A stretch of 64,000 nt of DNA from an uncultured Treponema sp. (GTDB lineage Bacteria; Spirochaetota; Spirochaetia; Treponematales; Treponemataceae): contig CASGBA010000001.1 in the NCBI GenBank assembly GCA_949299755.1, positions 1 through 64,000 of the forward strand, in the 5' to 3' direction. The notes under the pieces were generated by a model that saw only the letters and a program-made list of their open reading frames with translations, was not told the origin of the DNA and ran no database searches. Numbering within the stretch: position 1 is the stretch's first letter; every line of letters starts with the position of its first letter. A program made the position numbers and the translations under genes. This document shows positions 43,131 to 52,887 of this stretch, piece after piece.

Positions 43131-44164
43131 TTCCCTCCCCTGTCGGTTTCCTTGTTTTTAACAGGAGGAACCCAGCCGTATTTTTTCACGATAATTTTAT
43201 TGAGGAAGGGAACAACAGCATTCATAATAAGAATACTGAACATTACTCCTTCCGGATACCCGCCGAAAACCCTTATCAGCGAGGCGATTATACCGCATCC
43301 CGCCCCAAAAACAATCCGGCCGCCCGGGGTTTGGGGGGTTGTGGCGTAGTCTGTAACCATAAATACTGACCCAAACAAAAGACCGCCGGAAAGCAAGGTT
43401 AAAACAGGATCCACACCGGCTATCCAGGTTACTGCCACAGCCGCCACCAGCATAGACAAAGGAGCGCGCCAGTCTATCACCTTAAAAGCAATAAGAACAA
43501 TTCCCATTATAATTATTACAGGAATGGCGGATTCACCGATACACCCTGCCCTCTTCCCGATGAAATACGTAAAATATAAATCCGAGACGGAATTGAAACC
43601 GTTTTTTGCCGCTATTTCCGCGGTGGAAAGAATCCCGGATTCCCCGGCAGGTTTCAAAAACGACAGCATGGTAGCCTGGGAAACAGCGTCAACGGCTCCA
43701 TCCCGGGCAGAGGAAAACGGGGCTGTCCAGGTTGTCATGGCAGAAGAAAAACTGACAAGCAGAAAAGCCCTTCCGGAAAGAGCCGGATTGAACACATTGG
43801 CTCCCAATCCTCCGAAAAACTCTTTTGCCACAACCACGGCAAAAAAAGCGCCCAAAGCGGTCATCCAAACAGGAATTGAGGGAGGCAGTGTCATTGCCAA
43901 AAGAAGTCCGGTAATCACCGCAGAAAAATCCCCTGCGCGAACCTTCTGTCCGGTTAACAGACGGAACAGGGATTCAAAACAAACACAGGAAACCACGGAA
44001 ACAAAAATAGTTACCAGAGCCTGAAAACCGAAAAGGAAAATCCCATAGGCGGCAACCGGCAGCAGGGAAAAAACAACAGAAAGCATTATTTTCTGTGTGG
44101 TTCTGGCCGCCGAATAATGGGGCCCCGGCGAAATATATATTTCGTTTCTGTCTGACTCAGCCAT
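43127..44164 (-). CDS. rnfD: Rnf complex subunit D (covalent FMN, membrane)
   Basis: A 345-residue membrane subunit homologous to NqrB. It has the N-terminal SPGPHYSAARTTQKIM, the segment GLGANVFNPALSGRAFLL, the likely flavinylation site DAVSQATML (S-x-A-T form) and about ten helices. AGGAG precedes ATG 44164. A 58-base gap separates it from rnfC. Confidence 0.94.
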   Translation of the reverse strand: MAESDRNEIYISPGPHYSAARTTQKIMLSVVFSLLPVAAYGIFLFGFQALVTIFVSVVSCVCFESLFRLLTGQKVRAGDFSAVITGLLLAMTLPPSIPVWMTALGAFFAVVVAKEFFGGLGANVFNPALSGRAFLLVSFSSAMTTWTAPFSSARDGAVDAVSQATMLSFLKPAGESGILSTAEIAAKNGFNSVSDLYFTYFIGKRAGCIGESAIPVIIIMGIVLIAFKVIDWRAPLSMLVAAVAVTWIAGVDPVLTLLSGGLLFGSVFMVTDYATTPQTPGGRIVFGAGCGIIASLIRVFGGYPEGVMFSILIMNAVVPFLNKIIVKKYGWVPPVKNKETDRGGK

Positions 44165-44222
44165 TAAATACTCCTGTTCCCTTCCATAAAAGAATAAAAA
44201 ATCATATACATAAACTACAAAA

Positions 44223-45632
44223 CTATCCCTTCGCTTCCACCGCTGTTTCCTTAGACCCAGAAAGAGAGCGGCGTTGCTCCTTCTCTTTCTGACGCATCAT
44301 TTCCTCCCGGACAAGTTGTTTGCCGATTCGGAAACGCTGGACGAGCTTGACAGAAGCGGGGCAAACATAGGCGCAGGTCCCACATTCAACACAATCCATC
44401 AGACCGTAACGTTTTGCGGCCTCCAGATTATCAGCTTTAAGAGCACGGACAATTAAAACCGGATTCAACCGACAGGCACACACGGACATACAAAGGGCGC
44501 AACCTATACAAGGACCTTCTTCCGTTAAAGAAGTTTCCCCCGGTGTAAGGAAAAGGACTCCGGAAGTGTTTTTCATCACAGGGAAAGAAGCGCTTTTCAT
44601 GGACACACCCATCATGGGGCCGCCGGCAATGATTTTCGCCACACCTGGCTTTAAGTCCGTATATTCCGGAATCAAATCCCCTACCAAAGTTCCGATAGGA
44701 ACACATACATTTTTCGGTGAAAGACAGGCTCCGCCGGAAATAGTCAGGGAACGCTCAACAACAGGTTTCCCTTCCCGGAAAGCTTCCGAAATTGATTTCA
44801 GGGTTCCCACATTCAATACAACACATCCCGCTGAAGCGGGAATTCCGCCGGAAGGGACTTCCCTCCCTGTGACAGCGGAAATCAGCATTTTTTCCCCTCC
44901 CTGGGGATACTTAGTTTTACACAAAACCACGGAAATCGGATAAGCGCCCGGTCCAACAGGATTGGAACGCTGTACAGAAACAGCCTTTTCCAGATAAGGC
45001 AATACAAAACGCTTATTATCCTCCACCGCAATACAGCCTGATGAAGCCCCGGTTATATGCATGACAATGGAAAGACCATCTGTAATTTTAGAGGCATTTT
45101 CCACCATCGCCCGGGCATCCACAGTAAGGTAAGGTTCGCATTCAGCACCGTTTCCAATAACCGTATCTATTTTCATGCCCTTTGGCGGATTAAGTTTAAC
45201 ATGGGCAGGAAAAGCAGCGCCTCCCATACCCACTATACCCGCATCCCGTATTCTGCCCAAAGCTTCTTCTTTTGTACAGGTAAAGGGATCCAAAGGAGGC
45301 AAATAGGAAGTTTCGGAATTATCCTCCGAAGCTTCTATGACAATGCACGGTGCCTCTGTGTTACCTGTAACCAATCTGTTTTCTATCTTTTTTACTATAC
45401 CGGAGACAGAGGCGTGGACAGGAACAGACATGGGAGCCTGGGAATCAGCAATAAGCTGTCCTTTAACCACGGCATCTCCGGGTTTAACAACAGGGGAATT
45501 GGGGGCACCGCCCTGGGTAACAGGAATACTGACTGTTTTTGTGGACGGGAAAGCTTGAATGACAGCCAGCGTTTCAGTGGCTTCTTTCCTTTCAGGAGGA
45601 TGGATACCGCCTTTGAATGTCTTTAGTTTCAT
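44223..45632 (-). CDS. rnfC: Rnf complex subunit C (NADH-binding)
   Basis: A 469-residue peripheral subunit that exchanges electrons with NAD. It starts with the biotin-like fold seen in RnfC/NqrF partners (FKGGIHPPERKE; PVHASVSGIV). It carries the flavin/NADH segment GMGGAAFPAHVKLN and GNGAECEPYLTVD, and two 4Fe-4S clusters, CIGCALCMSVCACRLNP and CVECGTCAYVCPA. The C-terminal tail is basic and charged. First gene of rnfCDGEAB-era, with a promoter ending nine bases before the ATG. Confidence 0.96.
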   Translation of the reverse strand: MKLKTFKGGIHPPERKEATETLAVIQAFPSTKTVSIPVTQGGAPNSPVVKPGDAVVKGQLIADSQAPMSVPVHASVSGIVKKIENRLVTGNTEAPCIVIEASEDNSETSYLPPLDPFTCTKEEALGRIRDAGIVGMGGAAFPAHVKLNPPKGMKIDTVIGNGAECEPYLTVDARAMVENASKITDGLSIVMHITGASSGCIAVEDNKRFVLPYLEKAVSVQRSNPVGPGAYPISVVLCKTKYPQGGEKMLISAVTGREVPSGGIPASAGCVVLNVGTLKSISEAFREGKPVVERSLTISGGACLSPKNVCVPIGTLVGDLIPEYTDLKPGVAKIIAGGPMMGVSMKSASFPVMKNTSGVLFLTPGETSLTEEGPCIGCALCMSVCACRLNPVLIVRALKADNLEAAKRYGLMDCVECGTCAYVCPASVKLVQRFRIGKQLVREEMMRQKEKEQRRSLSGSKETAVEAKG

Positions 45633-45641
45633 ATTATTCTG

Positions 45642-45670
45642 ATACTAAGTGAAGGGATTGCACAAGTCAA
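45642..45670 (-). promoter_or_regulatory. Near-leaderless promoter of the rnf operon
   Basis: On the minus strand TTGACT (45665-45670), 17-bp spacer, TAGTAT (45642-45647), then 9 bases (CAGAATAAT) to ATG 45632. No Shine-Dalgarno site fits. Confidence 0.7.
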
Positions 45671-45762
45671 GGGATTTTTTTAACTTAAAGGGTGAAAATG
45701 TGCAATATAAGTTATTTTTTACACATAATGTATCATTTGGAACACCACACGGAGGTTCAAAA

Positions 45763-46830
45763 GTGAAGATGAAATCTTTTTTCCTGGCATTGGTTTTATT
45801 GCAACTTTTAATATTTGTTCCATCTGTATTCGGATATAACCCGCCATTGGGCAATGAATCCGTGCTTTCCTTTGTTTCTCCGCTTACACTCGGGGGGACA
45901 GCCAATCCTGCAGGGGGACCTTCCGGCTCCGCCCTTCCCGGAGAGCTAACCGTAAACCCGGCCTTGTCGGGAGGGGAACAGAGGGTTATCCTGGATGTTT
46001 CCTATGCGGGACTATACGGTGCGGAAGAGGATAATGGATACGGAAATATCATAAATCTGGGAACGGTGATTCCCACCTCTTTCGCTGTTTTCGGAGGAAG
46101 CCTTAATTTCATCCAGTCACCCTTTGATTCTTACCTGCCCCTGGGCACTTCCCTTTCGGTGAATTTTTCCGTATCAAAGGACTTAACGGAACGTTTTTAT
46201 GCCGGGATAGGAATTTCAGGTACCTTTGGTTCCGGTGACACCGGCATAGCCGCCAATATCGGAGTCCTTTACAACTTTGGGGATGTTCTTTTCGCCAAAG
46301 ATTTGCGCGTCGGGGTTGCCGTAACAGGATTGGGCACGGAATTCAAGCCAAAGGATGCAACCGGCATACGGACTCCGGAAAAAGATATAACGGGTTATCC
46401 TACGGCTTTCACCCTAAGGAACGGTTTTTCATTCCTGTTCCTCAGAACCAACAACGTAAACGCAGGTCTTTCCGCCGGAATTTCCCTGCCCAGGTTCCAC
46501 AACGCAGTTTTTGACTTCGGGGCTGAAATCGAAATAAACAAAATATTTTTCGCAAAAACCGGATGGACCTTGAATTTACTGGAGCTTGAAAAAGAACACG
46601 CAAGTCTACTTCCCACGGTGGCTTTGGGTGTCAGACTAAAAATCGGAAGTGGAGCCGCAGCCAAGCTTACGGACAGAAAGGACTGGATGCAGAGTGAACT
46701 TACCCCTTCAGTGGCTTACAAACAATTTGACGGGGGAATCCACGCTGTTTCCGCGGGAGCCACTTTGAAACTGGGACAAAAGGACGAAAAAGGACCTGAA
46801 ATCAAAATAGAGTTTCCGGAAGAAGATTAA
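45763..46830 (+). CDS. Outer-membrane beta-barrel protein (FadL/PorV-like)
   Basis: A 355-residue exported protein: signal peptide residues 1-25 (MKSFFLALVLLQLLIFVPSV, then FG), followed by a Gly/aromatic-rich chain with alternating strands and regularly spaced turns, consistent with a 12-14-strand barrel. GGANPAGG-like and NPALSGG segments near the N-terminus resemble the PorV/FadL hatch region. Exact family is uncertain. GTG 45763 is chosen from GGAGG at 45751-45755 (seven-base spacing); ATG 45769 is possible. Followed after 41 bases by the large OmpA-repeat gene, with which it probably forms an envelope unit. Confidence 0.75.
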   Translation: MKMKSFFLALVLLQLLIFVPSVFGYNPPLGNESVLSFVSPLTLGGTANPAGGPSGSALPGELTVNPALSGGEQRVILDVSYAGLYGAEEDNGYGNIINLGTVIPTSFAVFGGSLNFIQSPFDSYLPLGTSLSVNFSVSKDLTERFYAGIGISGTFGSGDTGIAANIGVLYNFGDVLFAKDLRVGVAVTGLGTEFKPKDATGIRTPEKDITGYPTAFTLRNGFSFLFLRTNNVNAGLSAGISLPRFHNAVFDFGAEIEINKIFFAKTGWTLNLLELEKEHASLLPTVALGVRLKIGSGAAAKLTDRKDWMQSELTPSVAYKQFDGGIHAVSAGATLKLGQKDEKGPEIKIEFPEED

Positions 46831-46871
46831 CCGGAGAGATTAACCGGATCCATACTTTTAAGGAGAAAAAC

Positions 46872-49800
46872 ATGCCTTCAAAGCTTATACGCACCGTTTT
46901 TTTATTATTTCCGGCTTTTATCCTGACAGCCGCGGTTTACGCCCAAAACAGCCGGGGAATATACATATCGCCAAACAATGACGGGGTAAAGGATGCACTG
47001 GAATTTTCCCTGGAAATCAAAGATGAAAGATACGTGCAAGCCTGGACTTTCATTGTGGAAAATGAAAAGGGTGAAATTGTCCGCACCATTTCAAACAAGG
47101 AATCCCGGCCGGAAATGGAAACCTCCTCAGGCATAAAGGGTGTTATGTCCAGCATATGGAAGATGATAACCAGAGTGAAACGCGGTGTGGATGTCCCGGA
47201 AAAAATCCGCTGGGACGGTTTAATGGATAACGGAGCCACAGCCCCGGACGGAAAATATTTCTTCTACGTGACGGCGGAAGATGACAACAAAAACACCCAA
47301 ACCACAGGGAAAATGTCTTTCTATATAGACAATACTCCGCCTGAAATTTCTGCTCTTCCGCCGGAAGAAAAAGACGGCATGATATTCAGTCCGGACGGAG
47401 ATAACAGGAAGGATACATTCATAATAACCCAAACAGGCTCAAAAGAAGACTTATGGGAAATCAGCATAACAAATACCGCGGGTCTTGTTGTGCGCAGTGA
47501 AAAAATAAACTCATCGGAACCAGGAAATTTTGTTTGGGACGGAAAAGATAACGCCGGGAAAATTGTGAATGACGGTGTATATTCATATAAAATAAGTTCC
47601 ACAGACCGGGCAGGAAACAAAAATTCCGCTGAAATAAACAACATTATCGTGAACACATTGAGACCTGCTGTCAGAATCAGCATAGATACCCAAGCCTTTT
47701 CCCCTAACGGGGACGGGATAAAAGACACCCTTACCTTAACCCCGTCAATACCAGTAACCGAGGGGCTGCAATATTGGGATGTTTCAATAGTTAACAGCGC
47801 CGGCGAAAAAGTGCGCACCTACCGGACAACTTACGGAGAAGAAGGACTCACCGGTCCAGTGGAAAAAATTGCCTTTGAGGGCAAATCGGAAAACGGAAGG
47901 ACCCTTCCGGAAGGAAAATACCAGGCCTTTATGACAGCCGGTTACAGAAACGGACATGAAGCGGAAGCCCGGTCCCCTGTATTCACTTTGGATGTAACAG
48001 CTCCGAAAGCTTCGGTGAGTGCTTCAACAGCCATATTCTCACCGGTAGGCGACGGAGAACTGGACACAGTGACATTCACCCAGAAAGCGACAGAAGAAGT
48101 TTCCTGGACAGCGGAAATATTCCCGGCGAAGGATGGAAGCGGAGCACCGGGAACGGAACCGGTCCGCACAATCCACTTCGGGCCGAAACCGCCGGAAGCC
48201 TATGTGTGGGACGGACGGACGGACAACGGGCGGATTGCCCCCGACGGACGGTACATATATACGCTTTCCACAACGGATATGGCGGGAAATAAAGGTTCCT
48301 CCAATCCGGCGGAAGTAAATTTGAATACGGAAAAAGCTGATGTGATACTGCAAAGCAATTACACCGCCTTTTCTCCCAACGGGGACGGAACCAGGGACGA
48401 GATAACCTTTACCCCGGTTTTGAAGGCTGAAACGCCCGTTGAAACCTACAGGCTGGAAATCAAAAACTCCGCCGGTGTGACAGTTAAAACCATGAGTGGC
48501 GGCAGCTCTGTCCCCGCCTCATTCAAATGGGACGGTAAACAGGACGGCGAAGAAAAAAATCTTTGCCCGGACGGTTTGTACAAGGCTGTATTTTACGTGA
48601 CTTTGATAAACAAGAGAACCTCAAGCTCGGCTTCACCGGATTTCACGATAGACACAGTATACCCTGAAACATCCGTTTCCAGTCCTTGGTTGTTGTTCTC
48701 TCCCAACGAGCAGAGCTCCAGGAAAACAATTCCTTTGACACAGATTTCTTCCGGAGAAAACCAGTGGACAGGAAAAATCACTGACGCTTCAAACAATGTG
48801 GTCAGGAACCTGGTGTGGCGCGGAAAAACCGAGGATTTCGAATGGGATGCCTGTGACGATTTCGGTAACCGTGTTAAAGACGGCGTTTATTCATACACGG
48901 TTTCTTCAACGGATGAAGCTGGGAACAAGACCGAAAAGACAATCAAGGGCATAACGGTGGACAGCCGCATCCCGAAAGCATACATAACCGCCGCCCTCCC
49001 CGCCTTCTCACCGAACGGGGACACGGTGATGGATGTGCAAACCTTTGCCATCGAAACAAACATAACCGACAATATCTCAGCCTGGGAAATAAATATTGTC
49101 CCGGAGGACAGCGAGTCGGAGGATATAGTAAAACACTGGTCATCGGCGGGAAACAATGAACTCCCTTCAAAACTGGAATGGGACGGAAAAGACGACTCAG
49201 GGAATGTGGTGCAGGGAAAACACAGGGCCGTTATGTCGCTGGTTTACGAAAAAGGTGAAAGCACCGCGGCTATAACCCCCCCGTTCCTTATCAACACAAC
49301 ACCGCCGGAGCTGGAGGTTGATCTCGCGCCCAGGTTTTTCAGTCCGGATAACGACGGCATTGACGATGATTTGTTTATAAATTTGTCCGCAAAATCCCTG
49401 TCACCCTTCGAGGAATGGTCTTTTGAAATAAAAGAGCCGGAAGGAACCTCAGGGAAAACATTCTGGAAAGCCGGAGGCAACGGAACAATCACTGAGCAGA
49501 TAATCTGGGACGGAAGGTCTTCCACCGGCGAATTGGTGCAGGCAGCCACCGACTATCCCTACACCTTTACGGTCAGGGACAATGTGGGCATGACATCCGT
49601 TGTACGTGGATACATTCCGGTGGATGTGCTTGTTATCCGTGACGGGAACAACCTGAAAATGGCGGTGCCGTCCATAATTTTTGCAAAGAATGTGGCAACC
49701 TTTGACGGACTCGATGAAAACGTTATTGAAAAGAATAACCAGATTCTAAGCCGGGTGGCGGAAATACTGAATAAATTCAAAACCTACAATGTTGTAATCG

Positions 49801-50027
49801 AAGGCCACGCAAACAATGTGACCGGAACCGAAAGGGAAGACAGGGAAGAACTTATACCTCTTTCCCAGGCCCGGGCCGACGCAATCAAGGTGATTCTTTC
49901 GGAAAACGGTGTGAATAAAGCAAGGCTTTCAACCTCCGGAATGGGAGGAACAAAGCCGGTAGTTTCCCGGGAAGACAGGGACAACTGGTGGAAAAACAGG
50001 CGGGTTGAATTTGTCCTTATAAAATAA
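46872..50027 (+). CDS. Large surface protein: eight FlgD-Ig-like repeats and OmpA domain
   Basis: A 1051-residue exported protein with signal peptide (cleavage about residue 25, VYAQ). Eight repeats of about 105-120 residues start with an F-S-P-N-G-D-G-x-x-D motif, seen at YISPNNDGVKD, FSPDGDNRKD, FSPNGDGIKD, FSPVGDGELD, FSPNGDGTRD, FSPNEQSSRK, FSPNGDTVMD and FSPDNDGIDD. Most contain a W-D-G-x-x-x-x-G turn and a final Y-S-Y-x-x-S-S-T-D-x-A-G-N-K strand (FlgD-Ig-like). The sixth has lost the acidic loop. The C-terminal 110 residues are an OmpA peptidoglycan-binding domain (VIEGHANN, LSQARADAI, NRRVEFVLIK). It likely links the outer membrane or a surface filament to the wall. Confidence 0.88.
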   Translation: MPSKLIRTVFLLFPAFILTAAVYAQNSRGIYISPNNDGVKDALEFSLEIKDERYVQAWTFIVENEKGEIVRTISNKESRPEMETSSGIKGVMSSIWKMITRVKRGVDVPEKIRWDGLMDNGATAPDGKYFFYVTAEDDNKNTQTTGKMSFYIDNTPPEISALPPEEKDGMIFSPDGDNRKDTFIITQTGSKEDLWEISITNTAGLVVRSEKINSSEPGNFVWDGKDNAGKIVNDGVYSYKISSTDRAGNKNSAEINNIIVNTLRPAVRISIDTQAFSPNGDGIKDTLTLTPSIPVTEGLQYWDVSIVNSAGEKVRTYRTTYGEEGLTGPVEKIAFEGKSENGRTLPEGKYQAFMTAGYRNGHEAEARSPVFTLDVTAPKASVSASTAIFSPVGDGELDTVTFTQKATEEVSWTAEIFPAKDGSGAPGTEPVRTIHFGPKPPEAYVWDGRTDNGRIAPDGRYIYTLSTTDMAGNKGSSNPAEVNLNTEKADVILQSNYTAFSPNGDGTRDEITFTPVLKAETPVETYRLEIKNSAGVTVKTMSGGSSVPASFKWDGKQDGEEKNLCPDGLYKAVFYVTLINKRTSSSASPDFTIDTVYPETSVSSPWLLFSPNEQSSRKTIPLTQISSGENQWTGKITDASNNVVRNLVWRGKTEDFEWDACDDFGNRVKDGVYSYTVSSTDEAGNKTEKTIKGITVDSRIPKAYITAALPAFSPNGDTVMDVQTFAIETNITDNISAWEINIVPEDSESEDIVKHWSSAGNNELPSKLEWDGKDDSGNVVQGKHRAVMSLVYEKGESTAAITPPFLINTTPPELEVDLAPRFFSPDNDGIDDDLFINLSAKSLSPFEEWSFEIKEPEGTSGKTFWKAGGNGTITEQIIWDGRSSTGELVQAATDYPYTFTVRDNVGMTSVVRGYIPVDVLVIRDGNNLKMAVPSIIFAKNVATFDGLDENVIEKNNQILSRVAEILNKFKTYNVVIEGHANNVTGTEREDREELIPLSQARADAIKVILSENGVNKARLSTSGMGGTKPVVSREDRDNWWKNRRVEFVLIK

Positions 50028-50053
50028 CCACCCGGGGAACCGGCGGAAAACCT

Positions 50054-50083
50054 CATCCGCGGCACCTCCAGGAGCCGCGGATG
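50054..50083 (+). terminator. Hairpin after the OmpA-repeat gene
   Basis: Ten-bp perfect stem CATCCGCGGC (50054-50063) with GCCGCGGATG (50074-50083). The U-tract is only TTGT, so termination may be weak. The right arm abuts the -35 of yeiH. Confidence 0.5.
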
Positions 50084-50112
50084 TTGTAACTTGGTAACGT
50101 TTATATTATACT
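50084..50112 (+). promoter_or_regulatory. Leaderless-type promoter of yeiH
   Basis: TTGTAA (50084-50089), 17-bp spacer, TATACT (50107-50112), then 6 bases to ATG 50119. Confidence 0.75.
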
Positions 50113-50118
50113 CTGGCC

Positions 50119-51183
50119 ATGAAAACTTCATGCAGCCTTTCCAGTGTAATATCAGACACCATCCCCGGATTATTCCTTTGCCTTGCTGTAGCCGTTCCAT
50201 CTTATTTTCTCGGGAACCTATTTCCGATAGCGGGCGGTCCGGTTTTTGCAATCCTCATAGGCATGGTTATCACCATTTTTATAAAAAAGAAGGATGTCTT
50301 AAAAACCGGGTTCACCTTTTGTTCAAAAAAAATACTCCAATATGCGGTTATTCTTTTGGGCTTCGGAATGAATATCGGGACTATTCTGGAGAAAGGGGCA
50401 GAATCCCTTCCTGTGATTTTATCCACAATAACAGCGGCCCTTGTTTCAGCTTTTATTGTGGCGAAACTTATGAGAATCCCGCAGAAAATTTCAATCCTTA
50501 TTGGAGTGGGTTCTTCCATATGCGGAGGATCGGCTATTGCCGCCGCAGCTCCTGTTATAGGGGCCGATGATGATGAAATCGCCAGATCAATTTCAGTCAT
50601 ATTTTTATTCAATGTAATTGCGGCGTTGATTTTCCCTTCTTTGGGAGCCGCACTGGGACTTACAAATGAAGGTTTCGCCCTTTTCGCCGGAACCGCTGTA
50701 AACGACACATCCTCTGTCACTGCGGCGGCTTCAGCCTGGGATGGAATCCACGGCAGCGACACCCTGAGCGGAGCCACGGTAGTAAAATTAACCAGAACAC
50801 TGGCGATAATCCCCATCACCCTTGTGCTTGCTGTGTGGCGTATGCACAGCGAAACAAAAAAAACGGAAAAAGTTGAGGGGCAAACGGAAAGCGAAAGTAC
50901 CGGCGGAAAATTCAGCATGGCTAAAATTTTCCCTTGGTTCATCCTATGGTTTGTGGCGGCGTCCATCATTACAACAGTTTTTAACCTTCAAAGTGAGATA
51001 ACTTCGCCGCTAAAGTGGCTGAGCAAGTTTTTCATAATTACAGCCATGTCCGCCATCGGTCTTAACACAAACATTGTTGAATTGGTAAAAAAAGGCGGTA
51101 AACCCATACTGCTGGGCTTTATTTGCTGGCTCTGTGTTTCCGGAGTCAGCCTTTTAATTCAAAATATTTTGAAACTTTGGTGA
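50119..51183 (+). CDS. yeiH: YeiH/UPF0324 family membrane protein
   Basis: A 354-residue inner-membrane protein with ten to eleven helices of the PSE (putative sulfate exporter) family. Conserved marks are LGFGMNIGTIL, the GVGSSICGGSAIAA loop, AGTAVNDTSSVTAAA, and the C-terminal AIGLNTNIVELVKKGGKP. In several bacteria members are under control of sulfur or oxidative-stress regulators; the transported substrate is unproven. The S1-domain gene follows after 15 bases. Confidence 0.9.
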   Translation: MKTSCSLSSVISDTIPGLFLCLAVAVPSYFLGNLFPIAGGPVFAILIGMVITIFIKKKDVLKTGFTFCSKKILQYAVILLGFGMNIGTILEKGAESLPVILSTITAALVSAFIVAKLMRIPQKISILIGVGSSICGGSAIAAAAPVIGADDDEIARSISVIFLFNVIAALIFPSLGAALGLTNEGFALFAGTAVNDTSSVTAAASAWDGIHGSDTLSGATVVKLTRTLAIIPITLVLAVWRMHSETKKTEKVEGQTESESTGGKFSMAKIFPWFILWFVAASIITTVFNLQSEITSPLKWLSKFFIITAMSAIGLNTNIVELVKKGGKPILLGFICWLCVSGVSLLIQNILKLW

Positions 51184-51198
51184 AAGGGGAACATTGGC

Positions 51199-52389
51199 AT
51201 GGAAAACAGCGGTAAAACACAAAACGATTTTTTTGACGCACAACCGGGGGAAAAGCCTTCCGTTGATATACGAAGGCTGGCCAAGGGGGATAAAATAGAT
51301 ACCACGGTGGCAGGAATTTCCGGCGGAATAATTTTTCTTGATTTAAATGCTAAAACAGAAGGAGTGCTTGACGCATCTGAATTCACAGATGAGAACGGAT
51401 TAATAAAGATCCAGGAAGGGGACACTGTTTCAGTTTATTTCATGGGAGAAAGCCCAGACGGTCCGAAATTCACTTCCAAATTCAACACGGAAAATTCCGG
51501 AGTTGAAGTCCTGGAGCAGGCTTATAAAAACGCAATTCCGGTGGAAGGAACCGTGGAAAAAGAAATAAAAGGCGGTTTTGAAATCAAACTGGGGAAAAAC
51601 CGGGCTTTTTGTCCCTGGTCACAAATGGGAGGCAGAAAAGACTCAAAAGAAATGGAATCTGTCCCTGCCGGAAAAAAGATGACGTTTTTAATACAGGAAT
51701 TCAAGGATAACGGTCGTAACATAGTTGTTTCCAACCGCGCTTTTCTGGAGCAGGAAAACAAAAAAATCATAAAAGAAATACAAAAGGCTGTGAAACCAGG
51801 TTCTGAAGTGGAAGGAACCGTTGTTTCCATTCATCCTTTCGGAGCCTTTGTGGATATAGGCGGGATACAGGCTCTTATCCCTGTGTCCGAAATATGCCGC
51901 CGAAAAATTTCCGGTATTGAGGAAATGCGGGAAATACTGCCGGAAGGAACAAACGTCAGGGCTATGGTTATCAGAACCGACTGGGAACGGGAAAAAGTTT
52001 CCCTCAGTCTTAAAGCCCTGGAAAGGGATCCCTGGCAAGGCGTGGCGGGAAGATATTCTCCGGGAGACAAAATTTCCGGACCGGTTTCAAAAACGGCGGA
52101 CTTCGGTGTGTTTGTCACACTGGAAGAAGGGGTTGAAGGACTTGTCCACATAACAGAGCTTGAAAAAGCGGGGCTTGTACCGGACAGTAAAACCAATATC
52201 AGGAAGGTATTCAGAACCGGGGAAAAATTCAACGCTGAAATCCTGTCCGTGGACGAAAAAGGCAGAAGAATTTCCCTTACGCCGGCGGAGAGTAAAGAGC
52301 AGACAGAAGCGACCCAAAAGTATTTTGACAGTTCCCACGGAGAAGAAACTTACAATCCATTTGCGGAATTATTGAAGAAGAAAAAGTAG
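51199..52389 (+). CDS. S1-domain RNA-binding protein (RpsA-like)
   Basis: A 396-residue protein with four S1-type OB folds: about residues 15-95 (DIRRLAKGDKIDTTVAGIS), 105-180 (VEGTVEKEIKGGFEIKLGKN), 195-280 (GSEVEGTVVSIHPFGAFVDI, then GGIQALIPVSEI) and 283-365 (GDKISGPVSKTADFGVFVTL). It is shorter than six-domain S1 and may be a spirochaete S1 homologue or an RNA-binding regulator. It lies between yeiH and hemerythrin, and AAAGGGG precedes its ATG. Confidence 0.85.
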   Translation: MENSGKTQNDFFDAQPGEKPSVDIRRLAKGDKIDTTVAGISGGIIFLDLNAKTEGVLDASEFTDENGLIKIQEGDTVSVYFMGESPDGPKFTSKFNTENSGVEVLEQAYKNAIPVEGTVEKEIKGGFEIKLGKNRAFCPWSQMGGRKDSKEMESVPAGKKMTFLIQEFKDNGRNIVVSNRAFLEQENKKIIKEIQKAVKPGSEVEGTVVSIHPFGAFVDIGGIQALIPVSEICRRKISGIEEMREILPEGTNVRAMVIRTDWEREKVSLSLKALERDPWQGVAGRYSPGDKISGPVSKTADFGVFVTLEEGVEGLVHITELEKAGLVPDSKTNIRKVFRTGEKFNAEILSVDEKGRRISLTPAESKEQTEATQKYFDSSHGEETYNPFAELLKKKK

Positions 52390-52412
52390 GATATCACACC
52401 AGGAGGAAAGCA

Positions 52413-52826
52413 GTGAAAAAAATCGAATGGAATGACGATTATCTGATTCAAATCCCGGAGATAGACATCCAGCATAAAAAGCTGCTGGCGGTTTCGAAGG
52501 AATTTTATGATATTCTGACCGGAACCCAGGAAAACTATAAAACAAATATGTCCAAAATTCTTGTCAGTCTGACAGATTATACAAAATATCATTTTTCGAA
52601 CGAAGAGGATTTCCTGAAAAAATACAACTATCCGGGAATATCAGCGCACAAAGCGGCCCATGATAATTTCATAATGGAATTGAATGCCCAGGTGCGGAGG
52701 CTTTCAAACAGTTCTATTGAAGAAGGAAAAAGATTTTATGAATATATTGTTTCCTGGATTTTAACCCACATAGCTAAAGCAGATAAAATATGGGCTAATT
52801 TCATCCGTCCGAAACTGGAAAAATAA
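52413..52826 (+). CDS. Bacteriohemerythrin
   Basis: A 137-residue four-helix O2-binding diiron protein. Ligands are visible as IDIQHKKLL, YHFSNEEDFL, SAHKAAHDNF and LTHIAKAD, matching the H-H-x3-E-H-x4-H-H-x4-D hemerythrin set. Single-domain hemerythrins store or scavenge O2 in anaerobes and microaerophiles. The start is GTG behind AGGAGG. It ends at a terminator that also contains the PerR promoter. Confidence 0.93.
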   Translation: MKKIEWNDDYLIQIPEIDIQHKKLLAVSKEFYDILTGTQENYKTNMSKILVSLTDYTKYHFSNEEDFLKKYNYPGISAHKAAHDNFIMELNAQVRRLSNSSIEEGKRFYEYIVSWILTHIAKADKIWANFIRPKLEK

Positions 52827-52849
52827 TTCAGCGTAAAAACAGCTTTTAC

Positions 52850-52887
52850 AAAAAAACTCCTTCAACTATTGACAGGAGTTTTTTTTT
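52850..52887 (+). terminator. Terminator of the hemerythrin gene
   Basis: A7 ACTCCT-type left arm (52850-52861) pairs with AGGAGT and T run (52874-52887), loop of 12 bases. The loop contains the -35 hexamer of the next promoter. Confidence 0.85.

Noticed and set aside
45057-45626. 189-residue open frame on the plus strand inside rnfC
   Set aside because: rnfC motifs are conserved in the other strand; this frame has an unnatural His/Arg/Asn-rich composition.
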